From: Clostridiaceae bacterium
GTDB taxonomy: Bacteria; Bacillota; Clostridia; Lachnospirales; Lachnospiraceae
Length of the DNA: 64,000 nucleotides
NCBI GenBank assembly: GCA_910575795.1
Contig: CAJTGE010000015.1
Span: 80,962 to 144,961, forward strand
Reading direction: 5' to 3'
Both the position numbers and the translations under genes were made by a program. Below the pieces are notes generated by a model, which was not told the DNA's origin, did no database searches, and was given only the letters and a program-made list of their open reading frames with translations. Each line of letters starts with the position of its first letter. Position 1 is the stretch's first letter. Below are positions 17,167-25,603 of the stretch, one piece after another.

Positions 17167-17180
17167 CCGGGATATATAAT
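17152..17180 (+). promoter_or_regulatory. Consensus sigma-A promoter for the phosphorelay cassette
   Basis: TTGACA (17152-17157), exactly 17 bases, TATAAT (17175-17180). The -35 lies inside the end of trmD. The start point would be near 17187, leaving a 145-base leader. Confidence 0.8.
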
Positions 17181-17331
17181 GAAGAAGAATTTTGTTCTTG
17201 CAAAATGCTATGCCTGCCGCGGGCCGCTTATCGCAGAATATGTGTTAAAGCCTGTCCCGCAGCGTGGTAAATCCTGCCTCCGGCCGGGCTTAATCAGGCT
17301 GATTGATATCAATAATTAAGGAAGGATACTC
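17181..17331 (+). other. Leader of the phosphorelay cassette
   Basis: About 145 bases between promoter and response regulator start. It contains a 46-codon frame (ATG 17179 to TAA 17319, starting MKKNFVLAKCYACRG with a CxxC) that lacks a ribosome site and whose ATG overlaps the -10 box, so it is probably not translated from that codon. No known riboswitch fold was recognised. Confidence 0.35.
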
Positions 17332-19413
17332 ATGAGAAACAAGCAGAAAATTTTGATCGCAGACGACTCAGAGATGAACCGCGCTATCTTAACAGAAATG
17401 CTGGACGCAGAGTATGAGATTATTGAGGCAGAGGATGGGACAGAGGCCGTAGCGGCGCTGCAGAAGTACGGGACCGAGCTTTCTCTGGTCCTCCTTGACA
17501 TTGTTATGCCGAAGATGGACGGTTTTGGCGTTCTTATGGTTATGGATCAGCACCGTTGGATTGATGATATTCCGGTTATTATGATCTCAGCGGAAAATTC
17601 GTCTTTTCAGATTGAAAGGGCATATGATCTGGGAGTTACGGATTTTATTAACAGGCCCTTTGACGCGCGTGTGGTCCACCGCAGGGTGGTTAACACGCTT
17701 CTTCTGTATACCAAGCAGAAGCGCCTGATCGATCTTGTAACGGAACAGATCTATGAAAAAGAGAAGCAGAGCAGCCTGATGGTGGATATCCTGAGCCACA
17801 TCGTTGAATTCCGGAACGGGGAGAGCGGCCTGCATGTGCTGCATATCCGTGTGCTGACCGAGCTGTTTTTGAAGCAGCTTGTCACGATGACGGATCAGTA
17901 TCCTCTCACCCAGACGGATATTTCGATGATCAGCACAGCGTCTGCGCTCCATGATATCGGAAAAATCTCCATATCCGGGAAGATTCTGAATAAACCCGGG
18001 AGGCTGACAGAGGAAGAGTTTGCCATTATGAAGACGCACTCCGCGATCGGCGCGGACATCCTGCGGCAGCTCCCCTTCCATCAGAACTCACCGCACGTGA
18101 AGACGGCGTATGAAATCTGCCGCTGGCATCATGAGCGATACGACGGCCGGGGGTATCCGGACGGCTTAAAGGGGGATGAGATCCCGATCTCGGCGCAGAT
18201 CGTGGCCCTGGCGGACGTCTATGACGCGCTTACCAGCGAGAGAGTATATAAAAAGGCGATCCCGCACGAGGAGGCGGTCAGGATGATCCTGGACGGCCAG
18301 TGCGGCGTGTTTAACCCGCTCCTGCTCGAATGTCTGACAGCGGTTTCGGAAAGCCTTCCGGAGGAGCTTAAGCAGGACACGGCCAGGATGGATCCCGAAG
18401 GGGTAAAGGAGCTCACGGAGGAGCTTCTGCGCCGCCATGAGATCACATCCTCGGAGCGCACGCTCCAGCTTCTGGAGCATGAGCGTATGAAATACAGCTT
18501 TTTCGCCTCTCTTTCAGAGGAGATTCAGTTTGAATATACGGAGGTTCCGTCCATGCTCAGCCTCTCCTCGTGGGGAGCGGAGCGGCTTGGGCTTCCGGAG
18601 ATGATCATGGATCCCATGCATGACGATCAGGTATGCTCGATCGCGGATATGGAGAGTATCGGAAGGCTCAGCAAGCTTCTGCGCGCCACGACGCCGGAGC
18701 AGCCGAACGTGCAGTATGAGTGCAAGCTGTCCGTGGGAGGGATTGAGCGGTGGGCGCGCTTTATCTGCAGGGCGATCTGGTCGTCCGATATGCCGCCGCA
18801 GTATATGGGCGCGTTTGGCAAGACGGTTGATATCCACGAAGAGCGCCTGCGGATTGAACATCTGGAGCATGAGGTGGCTCATGACACGCTGACAGGGCTT
18901 TTGAACCACAAGCATGCGAGAAAGCGGATTGTCTCTCAGATGAAGGACGATCCGGGCGCGAAATTCGCCCTGGCGGTTCTTGACCTGGATGATTTTAAGT
19001 CTGCAAATGATACATACGGCCATATGTTCGGCGATGAGGTGCTCAAGTATTCGGCCAATCAGTTAAAGAGCAGTGTGCGGGGCAATGATATAGTGGCCCG
19101 CATCGGCGGCGACGAATTCCTGATTTTCTTAAAGTGCGAGAAGAACCTGGAGGCGATCATGGATCGGATCTTCCATTCACTGCTTGGAACGTATAAGGCA
19201 TTTCCGATCTCGTTCAGCATGGGCGTTGCGCAGACGGAGATCGCCGGGACGGACTATCCGGGCCTGTTCCAGGCGGCGGATCACGCGCTTTACACCGTGA
19301 AACGCAGCGGTTCAGGGCGTTATTGCTTTTATGATACATCGATGCAGGAGGGAAATGTCACCTTTTCCATGATCGATAAGGTATATGAAGAGGACGGCAG
19401 GGACGACGGGTGA
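17332..19413 (+). CDS. Response regulator with HD-GYP and GGDEF domains
   Basis: 693 residues, cytosolic. The receiver domain (1-120) has DD at 11-12 and phospho-acceptor D56 (LVLLDIVMP). The HD-GYP phosphodiesterase domain (about 145-340) has H207-D208 (HDIGKIS), H266 and G274-Y275-P276 (RYDGRGYPDG). A PAS-like linker covers about 380-520. The C-terminal GGDEF domain has intact GGDEF at 592-596 and an RxxD (RGND) five residues upstream, the product-inhibition site. So it keeps the residues for both making and breaking c-di-GMP, switched by phosphorylation. Operon with the Hpt protein and hybrid kinase downstream; own strong promoter. Start ATG preceded by AAGGAAGG. Confidence 0.93.
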   Translation: MRNKQKILIADDSEMNRAILTEMLDAEYEIIEAEDGTEAVAALQKYGTELSLVLLDIVMPKMDGFGVLMVMDQHRWIDDIPVIMISAENSSFQIERAYDLGVTDFINRPFDARVVHRRVVNTLLLYTKQKRLIDLVTEQIYEKEKQSSLMVDILSHIVEFRNGESGLHVLHIRVLTELFLKQLVTMTDQYPLTQTDISMISTASALHDIGKISISGKILNKPGRLTEEEFAIMKTHSAIGADILRQLPFHQNSPHVKTAYEICRWHHERYDGRGYPDGLKGDEIPISAQIVALADVYDALTSERVYKKAIPHEEAVRMILDGQCGVFNPLLLECLTAVSESLPEELKQDTARMDPEGVKELTEELLRRHEITSSERTLQLLEHERMKYSFFASLSEEIQFEYTEVPSMLSLSSWGAERLGLPEMIMDPMHDDQVCSIADMESIGRLSKLLRATTPEQPNVQYECKLSVGGIERWARFICRAIWSSDMPPQYMGAFGKTVDIHEERLRIEHLEHEVAHDTLTGLLNHKHARKRIVSQMKDDPGAKFALAVLDLDDFKSANDTYGHMFGDEVLKYSANQLKSSVRGNDIVARIGGDEFLIFLKCEKNLEAIMDRIFHSLLGTYKAFPISFSMGVAQTEIAGTDYPGLFQAADHALYTVKRSGSGRYCFYDTSMQEGNVTFSMIDKVYEEDGRDDG

Positions 19414-19483
19414 CACTTGGATAACACAGGAATGAAGGCCGCCGGGTATGGGGACGGTTACAGAAAACAGGAGGGAAAGCGAT

Positions 19484-19852
19484 ATGATGAGCCTGGAAGA
19501 ATGCTATGACGCGCTTGGAGGAAACTATAAGGCGGTGCTTGGCCGCTTAAGCAGCGAGCGGATTGTCAAAAAATTTGTACTGAAATTTTTGAATGATCAG
19601 AGCTACGTCCTGCTGGAGCAGTCCATGCAGGATAAAAATTATGAGGAAGCCTTCCGGGCGGCGCATACGATCAAGGGAGTGTGCCAGAATCTGAGCTTTG
19701 ACAGGCTCGGCGATTCCAGCAGCCGCCTGGCGGAGGCGCTGCGGTCCGGGTGGACGCCGGAGGCGGACGCTCTTGTGGACGAGGTAAAGCGGGATTACCA
19801 GGAAACCGCAGATGCGATCCGGGCGTTCCAGACAGAAAATGGGGAGAGTTAA
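19484..19852 (+). CDS. Hpt phosphotransfer protein
   Basis: 122-residue four-helix phosphotransfer domain. The phospho-accepting histidine is H61 in AAHTIKGVCQNLSF, the standard Hpt motif. GGAGGG precedes ATG 19484; the longer in-frame ORF from 19448 has no site. It supplies the histidine the hybrid kinase lacks and should shuttle phosphate from kinase receivers to the response regulator at 17332. The next gene starts two bases after its stop. Confidence 0.9.
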   Translation: MMSLEECYDALGGNYKAVLGRLSSERIVKKFVLKFLNDQSYVLLEQSMQDKNYEEAFRAAHTIKGVCQNLSFDRLGDSSSRLAEALRSGWTPEADALVDEVKRDYQETADAIRAFQTENGES

Positions 19853-19853
19853 G

Positions 19854-22400
19854 GTGCGGAACAGAATATCGCGTTTTTTGGTGAGCAGCGCAGCCTTGGT
19901 TACGATTCTCTGCGCAGCGGTCTTTTCCTTCCTGGCGTTTTTTATGAACAAGAGGAGTCTGGAAACCATCCGTGAGATCGGCAATATCTATATGTCGGGC
20001 ATGAGCGAACAGATTTCCCGCCACTTTGGGACAACGATGATTCTGCGGCTGTCACAGATCGAGGCGCTGCTCGACAGCTTACCTCCGGAAGGCCAGGGAG
20101 GAGAAGAGCTTCGGGAATCGCTCACGTACAATGCAAAGGCCAGGGGCTTTGAATACCTTGCGTTCTATTCGGAAGACGGGCAGTTTGAGATGATTTACGG
20201 CGCCCCGGTCCATGTGACGGATCCGAAGCCGTTTCTGGACTCCTTAAACAGGGGAGAAAAGAAGGTTGCCGTCGGGACAGACGCACAGGGCAACAATATC
20301 GTCCTGCTGGGCGTTTCATCGACGTATGAGATGTCCGGCGGGCTAAAGTGCACGGCTCTGGTGGCGGGTCTTCCGGTGGAATATATCAGCACTACCCTGT
20401 CCCTGGATGTCAATGATTCCCTGGTCTATTCGCATATCATCCGAAAGGACGGCAGCTTCGTCATCCGCAGTGCGGACGCGAGCCGTGATACGTATTTTGA
20501 GCGCATCCTGGAGACAAGCTATACGTATGACGGAGTGACGCCCGAGATGACGATCGAAAAACTGGAGGCCGCCATGGAGGCGGGGGAAAGTTATTCGGGG
20601 ATTGTGCAGACAGATGAGGGAAGACAGCATATTTACAGCATCCATCTGCCGTATTCGGAGTGGAATCTTCTGACCGTTATGCCGTATGGAGCGCTGGATC
20701 AGTCTGTCAACAGGCTGGGAAGGCAGTGGTCGGTGATGGCGCTGGGAGGCTGTATTCTGATTGTAGCGGTTCTGATTCTTGTGTTCGCCAAATATTTAAA
20801 GCTGGCGCGCCAGCAGATGATCGCGCTTGACGAGGCGAGAAAGGAAGCCGTTCAGGCAGCCAGGGCCAAGAGTGAATTTCTGTCCAATATGAGCCATGAC
20901 ATCCGGACGCCGATGAACGCGATTGTCGGAATGACGGCGATTGCCACAGCAAATATCAACAACCAGCAGCAGGTTCAGAACTGCCTGCGCAAGATCACCC
21001 TCTCCAGCAAGCATCTTCTGGGACTTATCAACGACGTGCTGGATATGTCCAAGATTGAGAGCGGGAAGATGACGCTCAATGTGGATCAGATCTCTCTCCG
21101 CGAGGTCATGGACAGTATCGTCAATATCGTCCAGCCTCAGATACGCAGCAAGAATCAGCAGTTCGACGTGGTGATTCACGATATTACCGCGGAAAATGTA
21201 TACTGCGACAGCGTGCGCCTGAATCAGGTGCTCTTAAACCTGCTCTCCAACGCGATCAAATTCACGCCGGAGAAAGGACGGATTCTGATTTCCATGTACG
21301 AGGAGCCGTCCGAGATCAGCCAGGATCACGTGCAGATCCATATACGTGTAAAGGACAGCGGGATCGGGATGACGCCGGAGTTCAAGGCGCGTATCTTTGA
21401 GTCCTTTGTGCGCGAGGACAACGCCCGCGTCCGCAGGACAGAAGGCAGCGGCCTGGGCATGACGATCACAAAATATATTGTGGACACAATGGGCGGCACG
21501 ATCGATGTGGAGAGCGAACCCGGCAAAGGCAGCGAGTTCCATATCGCGCTGGATCTGGAGATCGCGGATATCCAGGAGGCGGACATGCTCCTGCCGGACT
21601 GGAGGATGCTTGTGGTTGACGACGACAGAGAGCTGTGCGAGAGCACCGTGTCAGCGCTGAAATCCATTGGAATCACGGCTGACTGGACGCTGTCCGGCGA
21701 GGCGGCGGTGCGCATGGTCGATGAGCGCTATCAGAGAAATGACAGCTATCACATCATTCTTCTGGACTGGAAGCTGCCGGGCATGGACGGGATCGAGACG
21801 GCGCGCAGGATCCGGGAGCGCCTGGGAGAGAATGTGCCGATTCTGCTGATTTCCGCCTACGACTGGGGCGAGATTGAGGAGCAGGCAAGGGGCGCGGGCG
21901 TCAGCGGCTTTATTTCCAAGCCCCTGTTCAAGTCTACCCTGTTCCACGGCCTTAAAAAGTATGCTGATATGGACACCGTTCCGGCGGAGAAGGAAAGCGA
22001 GCGAAGCATTGATTTTACCGGGCGCAGGATCCTTCTGGCTGAGGACAATGAGCTGAACTGGGAGGTGGCGGAGGAGCTCTTAAAGGAGCTTGGCCTGGAG
22101 CTTTTCTGGGCGCAGAACGGCCGGATCTGCCTGGATATGTTTCTGGACTCCCAGGAGGGCTATTACGATGCGATCCTGATGGATCTGCGGATGCCGGAGA
22201 TGAATGGTTATGAAGCCACGGAGGCGATCCGGGCGCTGCCGCGGGCCGATGCGGGACTTCCGATCATCGCCATGACAGCGGACGCGTTTTCGGATGACAT
22301 CCGGAAGTGCCTGGAATGCGGGATGGATGCGCATGTGGCGAAGCCGATTGATATCCGGGAACTGTCGCATTTGCTGGAGAAATATATTGGTCAGCCATAA
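19854..22400 (+). CDS. Membrane hybrid sensor histidine kinase with two receiver domains
   Basis: 848 residues from GTG 19854, with GGGGAGAG inside the hpt end. TM1 about 8-32, an extracellular Cache-like sensor (about 35-285; EYLAFYSEDGQFEMIYG in pieces, SSTYEM), TM2 about 295-320, HisKA with H348 (MSHDIRTPMNA), HATPase with NLLSNAIKFTPEKG, SGIGM and GSGLGM, then receiver 1 with D638 (ILLDWKLPGMDG) and receiver 2 with D777 (ILMDLRMPEMNG). No fused Hpt, matching the separate Hpt gene. Likely route: H348 to D638 or D777 to H61 of Hpt to D56 of the c-di-GMP response regulator. The signal is unknown. Confidence 0.93.
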   Translation: MRNRISRFLVSSAALVTILCAAVFSFLAFFMNKRSLETIREIGNIYMSGMSEQISRHFGTTMILRLSQIEALLDSLPPEGQGGEELRESLTYNAKARGFEYLAFYSEDGQFEMIYGAPVHVTDPKPFLDSLNRGEKKVAVGTDAQGNNIVLLGVSSTYEMSGGLKCTALVAGLPVEYISTTLSLDVNDSLVYSHIIRKDGSFVIRSADASRDTYFERILETSYTYDGVTPEMTIEKLEAAMEAGESYSGIVQTDEGRQHIYSIHLPYSEWNLLTVMPYGALDQSVNRLGRQWSVMALGGCILIVAVLILVFAKYLKLARQQMIALDEARKEAVQAARAKSEFLSNMSHDIRTPMNAIVGMTAIATANINNQQQVQNCLRKITLSSKHLLGLINDVLDMSKIESGKMTLNVDQISLREVMDSIVNIVQPQIRSKNQQFDVVIHDITAENVYCDSVRLNQVLLNLLSNAIKFTPEKGRILISMYEEPSEISQDHVQIHIRVKDSGIGMTPEFKARIFESFVREDNARVRRTEGSGLGMTITKYIVDTMGGTIDVESEPGKGSEFHIALDLEIADIQEADMLLPDWRMLVVDDDRELCESTVSALKSIGITADWTLSGEAAVRMVDERYQRNDSYHIILLDWKLPGMDGIETARRIRERLGENVPILLISAYDWGEIEEQARGAGVSGFISKPLFKSTLFHGLKKYADMDTVPAEKESERSIDFTGRRILLAEDNELNWEVAEELLKELGLELFWAQNGRICLDMFLDSQEGYYDAILMDLRMPEMNGYEATEAIRALPRADAGLPIIAMTADAFSDDIRKCLECGMDAHVAKPIDIRELSHLLEKYIGQP

Positions 22401-22415
22401 ATATGCAGCGGGACT

Positions 22416-22444
22416 TGCAATTACCGGATTTTTGTGGTAAACTA
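22416..22444 (+). promoter_or_regulatory. Promoter for rplS
   Basis: TTGCAA (22416-22421), 17 bases, TAAACT (22439-22444), about 80 bases before rplS. Gives the ribosomal protein gene independent expression from the kinase cassette. Confidence 0.5.
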
Positions 22445-22526
22445 TTACCTTGTGAAATAAAGAGATGCTCCGCTGTTGCCGGGGCGGCATTAAGAGCGTC
22501 AAAGATTTTAAAGGAGGTTCACTGAG

Positions 22527-22874
22527 ATGAACGAGATTATCAGGAAGATTGAGACAGAGCAGTTAAAGGAGAGCGTGCCGTCCTTCAACGTGGGAGATAC
22601 GGTGAGAGTTTCCGCGAAGATCAAAGAGGGAAACCGTGAGAGAATCCAGGTGTTTGAGGGCACTGTGATCAAGAGGCAGAACGGGGGCTTAAGAGAGACC
22701 TTTACCGTGCGGAAGAATTCCAACGGCGTGGGCGTTGAGAAGACATGGCCGTTGCATTCCCCGTCGGTTGTGGATGTTCAGGTTGTGAGACGGGGCAAGG
22801 TAAGAAGAGCGAAGCTGTACTACTTAAGAGACAGGGTCGGCAAGGCTGCCAAGGTAAAAGAGCTTGTAAAATAA
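22527..22874 (+). CDS. rplS: 50S ribosomal protein L19
   Basis: 115-residue L19 at the 30S-50S interface; typical sequence with [26 protein letters not shown] and the basic tail [23 protein letters not shown] precedes the ATG. Separated from its usual partner trmD by the three-gene signalling cassette. Confidence 0.97.
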   Translation: MNEIIRKIETEQLKESVPSFNVGDTVRVSAKIKEGNRERIQVFEGTVIKRQNGGLRETFTVRKNSNGVGVEKTWPLHSPSVVDVQVVRRGKVRRAKLYYLRDRVGKAAKVKELVK

Positions 22875-22890
22875 GAGGTATAAAGCGCAG

Positions 22891-22917
22891 GGGGACAATG
22901 AAAATTGTCCCTTTTAT
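22891..22917 (+). terminator. Intrinsic terminator after rplS
   Basis: GGGACAAT (22892-22899), GAAA loop, ATTGTCCC (22904-22911), then TTTTAT. A compact tetraloop terminator. Confidence 0.85.
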
Positions 22918-22947
22918 CTTCGTATAAAAACAGGGCGGGGAGCTTAG

Positions 22948-23496
22948 ATGTATCAGGAAGAGAAGAGCAGCCGTGTGAGGCTGGTTGTGAACTGGATTGT
23001 GGATGTGATTGTGGTGCTCTCCATTGCCTGGTTCGTGGTGTTCGCCATGGGACGGCAGCTCGTCGTGTCAGGGCAGTCCATGGAACCGGAGCTTTCCCAG
23101 GGGGAAGTGGTTCTGATGAACCGGATTATCTACCATCTGAGGAAGCCGGATCGCTTTGACATTGTGGCTTTTGAAAAGGACGGGGAAAAGGGGAAGTATT
23201 ATATTAAGCGGATCATCGGTATGCCGGGGGAGACAATCCAGATAAGGGACGGCGTTGTCTATGTCAATGATCAGATCCTGGAGGCGGAGGACGGGCTTAG
23301 GAGGGCGGCCCTGGCGGGCCTGGCCGAGCATCCGGTCACGCTGGGGGAGGATGAATATTTCCTTCTGGGCGACAACCGCGAGAGCAGCGAGGACAGCCGC
23401 TTTGTGAATGTGGGCAATGTGAAGGCGGAGCAGATAGGGGGCATTGTGTGGTTTCGGATCCGCCCGCTGAGCCGTTTTGGCCGGCTGGGCTTTTAG
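22948..23496 (+). CDS. lepB: Signal peptidase I
   Basis: 182-residue membrane serine protease that cleaves signal peptides of exported proteins. One N-terminal membrane helix (about 12-34), catalytic Ser44 in VSGQSMEPEL and Lys87 in YYIKRIIGMPGE, and box E LLGDNRESSEDSR. Single TM form, as in Gram-positive SipS-type enzymes. First gene of the run lepB-rbgA-rnhB-yraN. Confidence 0.95.
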   Translation: MYQEEKSSRVRLVVNWIVDVIVVLSIAWFVVFAMGRQLVVSGQSMEPELSQGEVVLMNRIIYHLRKPDRFDIVAFEKDGEKGKYYIKRIIGMPGETIQIRDGVVYVNDQILEAEDGLRRAALAGLAEHPVTLGEDEYFLLGDNRESSEDSRFVNVGNVKAEQIGGIVWFRIRPLSRFGRLGF

Positions 23497-23562
23497 GATG
23501 TGTCTGAGACATATGTTTTGCAGGATGTGAATGCCGCTTTTTTGCGGGTTAGGAGGTTGACG

Positions 23563-24423
23563 GTGAATATACAGTGGTATCCCGGCCATATGACAAAGGC
23601 CAGGCGGGCGATGAAGGAGGACATGAAGCTCATTGATCTGGTGATCGAGCTGGTGGACGCCAGGGTTCCGCTTGGAAGCCGGAATCCGGATATTGATGAG
23701 CTGGCCAGGGGGAAAAGCCGCCTGGTCCTTTTGAATAAAGCGGATCTGGCGGACGAGCGCTGGAACAGGGCCTGGACGGCGTATTTTAAAGAGCAGGGCA
23801 TACACGCCCTGGAGATCAATGCCCGGAGCGGAATGGGATTGAAGCAGATTTCGCCGCTGGTGCAGGAAGCCTGCCGGGAAAAGCTCGAGCGCGATAAGCG
23901 GCGCGGGATTCTGAACCGGCCGATCCGGGCCATGGTGGCCGGGATCCCCAATGTGGGCAAGTCTACTTTTATCAATTCCTTTGCGGGAAAGGCTTGTACA
24001 AAGACGGGGAATAAGCCGGGCGTGACCAGAGGGAACCAGTGGATCCGCCTCAACCGGACGCTGGAGCTTCTCGATACGCCGGGGATCCTCTGGCCGAAAT
24101 TTGAGGATCAGAGCGTGGGGCTCAGGCTGGCCTTTATCGGCACGGTCAATGATGAGATTATTGACCGGGAGGAGCTGGCCGCGGAGCTGCTCCGTTTCTT
24201 AAAGGAGCATTATGAGGAGGCGCTTGGCGGACGTTACGGGGAAGAGGCCGGGGCGGAGGCCGATCCGTACCGGGCGCTGGCGCGCATTGCAGAGGCGCGT
24301 TCCTGCCGCTTAAAGGGCAATGAGCCTGACACAAAGCGGGCCGCGAACCTGTTTCTGGATGAATTCCGGGGCGGGAAGCTGGGACGGATCACGCTGGAAT
24401 TTCCGGGAGGAGTAAACAGATGA
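23563..24423 (+). CDS. rbgA: Ribosome biogenesis GTPase RbgA (YlqF)
   Basis: 286-residue circularly permuted GTPase needed for late 50S assembly (L16 incorporation). The order is permuted: G4 NKADL first, then G1 GIPNVGKSTFIN, G2/G3 with DTPGILWP. N-terminal QWYPGHMTKARRAM is the family hallmark. GTG 23563 with AGGAGG upstream is the start; upstream in-frame codons are not conserved. Its end overlaps rnhB by four bases. Confidence 0.95.
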   Translation: MNIQWYPGHMTKARRAMKEDMKLIDLVIELVDARVPLGSRNPDIDELARGKSRLVLLNKADLADERWNRAWTAYFKEQGIHALEINARSGMGLKQISPLVQEACREKLERDKRRGILNRPIRAMVAGIPNVGKSTFINSFAGKACTKTGNKPGVTRGNQWIRLNRTLELLDTPGILWPKFEDQSVGLRLAFIGTVNDEIIDREELAAELLRFLKEHYEEALGGRYGEEAGAEADPYRALARIAEARSCRLKGNEPDTKRAANLFLDEFRGGKLGRITLEFPGGVNR

Positions 24424-25070
24424 GGACATGGAAGGGGGAGGCGCTTTTAAAGGAACTGGCCCGCCTGGAGACGATGAAGGAATATGAGCGGCTTTACGCG
24501 GACGACGCCTGTATCTGCGGGATCGACGAGGCCGGCCGCGGGCCTCTGGCCGGTCCGGTCGTGGCCGCGGCCGTTGTTCTCCCTAAGGAGTGCGGGATCC
24601 TTGGTTTAAACGATTCCAAGAAGCTTTCACCCGCGCGGCGCGAGGCGCTTTATAAGGAGATCCGGGAAAAGGCGGTTTCCTTCGGCGTGGGGGTCGTAAG
24701 CCCGGGGGTGATTGACGAGATCAATATCCTTCAGGCCACCTATGAGGCCATGCGGCAGGCGGTTTCCGCGCTCACGGTAAGCCCGGACCGGTTTTTAAAT
24801 GACGCGGTTGTGATTCCTGGGATCGAGGCGGAGCGGCAGGTGAGTATCGTGAAAGGGGACGCGAAGAGCGTTTCCATAGCGGCCGCCAGTATTTTGGCCA
24901 AGGTGGAGCGGGATCATATGATGGAGGCGTATGACGGGCTCTATCCGCAGTACGGCTTTGCCAGGCACAAGGGCTATGGGACAAAGGCCCATATGGAGGC
25001 GATCCGCGCCTTTGGCATGTGCCCTATCCACCGGCGCACGTTTCTTAAAAAAATGGGTGTCAAGGCGTGA
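24420..25070 (+). CDS. rnhB: Ribonuclease HII
   Basis: 216-residue RNase H type 2 that removes ribonucleotides and RNA primers from DNA. Active-site block GIDEAGRGPLAGPVVAAAV with the D-E-D set, NDSKKLSPARRE, and the conserved HKGYGTKAH near the end. Overlaps rbgA and yraN by four bases on each side, so translation is probably coupled. Confidence 0.95.
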   Translation: MRTWKGEALLKELARLETMKEYERLYADDACICGIDEAGRGPLAGPVVAAAVVLPKECGILGLNDSKKLSPARREALYKEIREKAVSFGVGVVSPGVIDEINILQATYEAMRQAVSALTVSPDRFLNDAVVIPGIEAERQVSIVKGDAKSVSIAAASILAKVERDHMMEAYDGLYPQYGFARHKGYGTKAHMEAIRAFGMCPIHRRTFLKKMGVKA

Positions 25071-25453
25071 GGAGGAAAGCGGAGGATGAGAACCCCCGGG
25101 AGGCGGGAAGCCGGTATGAGCGGGAGGCGGCCGCCCGTTTAAGCCGCATGGGATACCGCATCCTGGAGGTAAATTTCCGCTGCCGCCAGGGGGAGATTGA
25201 CCTGATTGCCATGGAGGGGAATGTCCTTGTTTTCATTGAGGTGAAGTACAGGAGCTCCTTGAGAAGCGGCGATCCGGCGGAGGCGGTTGACGGGAAGAAG
25301 AGGGCGCGGATCATCCGCTGCGCTGAGTATTTTATGATGAAGCGCGGTTTTGGCGGGGATACGCCGTGCCGTTTTGACGTGGCGGCGTTTCTGCGGGATG
25401 AGGCGGGCGGGGAGATCCGCTTCCGGCTGATCCGGGACGCGTTCTGGACGTAA
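25067..25453 (+). CDS. yraN: YraN family (UPF0102) nuclease-fold protein
   Basis: 128 residues. PD-(D/E)XK-like core is visible: AAARLSRMGYRILEVNFRCRQGEIDLI in pieces, with E-x-D and FIEVKYRS. Cytosolic; the family is widely conserved next to rnhB, but its role is not settled. GTG start overlaps the rnhB stop. Confidence 0.9.
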   Translation: MRRKAEDENPREAGSRYEREAAARLSRMGYRILEVNFRCRQGEIDLIAMEGNVLVFIEVKYRSSLRSGDPAEAVDGKKRARIIRCAEYFMMKRGFGGDTPCRFDVAAFLRDEAGGEIRFRLIRDAFWT

Positions 25454-25462
25454 GGGATGGAG

Positions 25463-25547
25463 GCGGCCGGCGGTTCAGACCGCTCATAACCGTTCCCGGG
25501 CAATCCGGACGGTTGCGGCAGAGCTGCGTATAAGTTTTGCCGGCCGC
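25463..25547 (+). other. Nested hairpin element upstream of pgeF
   Basis: Outer arms GCGGCCGGC (25463-25471) and GCCGGCCGC (25539-25547) enclose an inner hairpin, AACCGT (25487-25492) with ACGGTT (25508-25513) and CCGG with CCGG. Lies in the 150-base gap between yraN and pgeF. It could be a terminator, a leader structure or a repeat; no T tract follows at once. Confidence 0.4.
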
Positions 25548-25603
25548 GCGAAAATGTGGGCGGCGGCTGGCGTCTGCGCGGCAGGGAGGAGAGGACAAAA
25601 AGG

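Noticed and set aside
17179..17319. 46-codon ORF between trmD and the response regulator as a gene
   Set aside because: Its ATG overlaps the -10 box of the promoter and there is no ribosome site; mentioned only as part of the leader.
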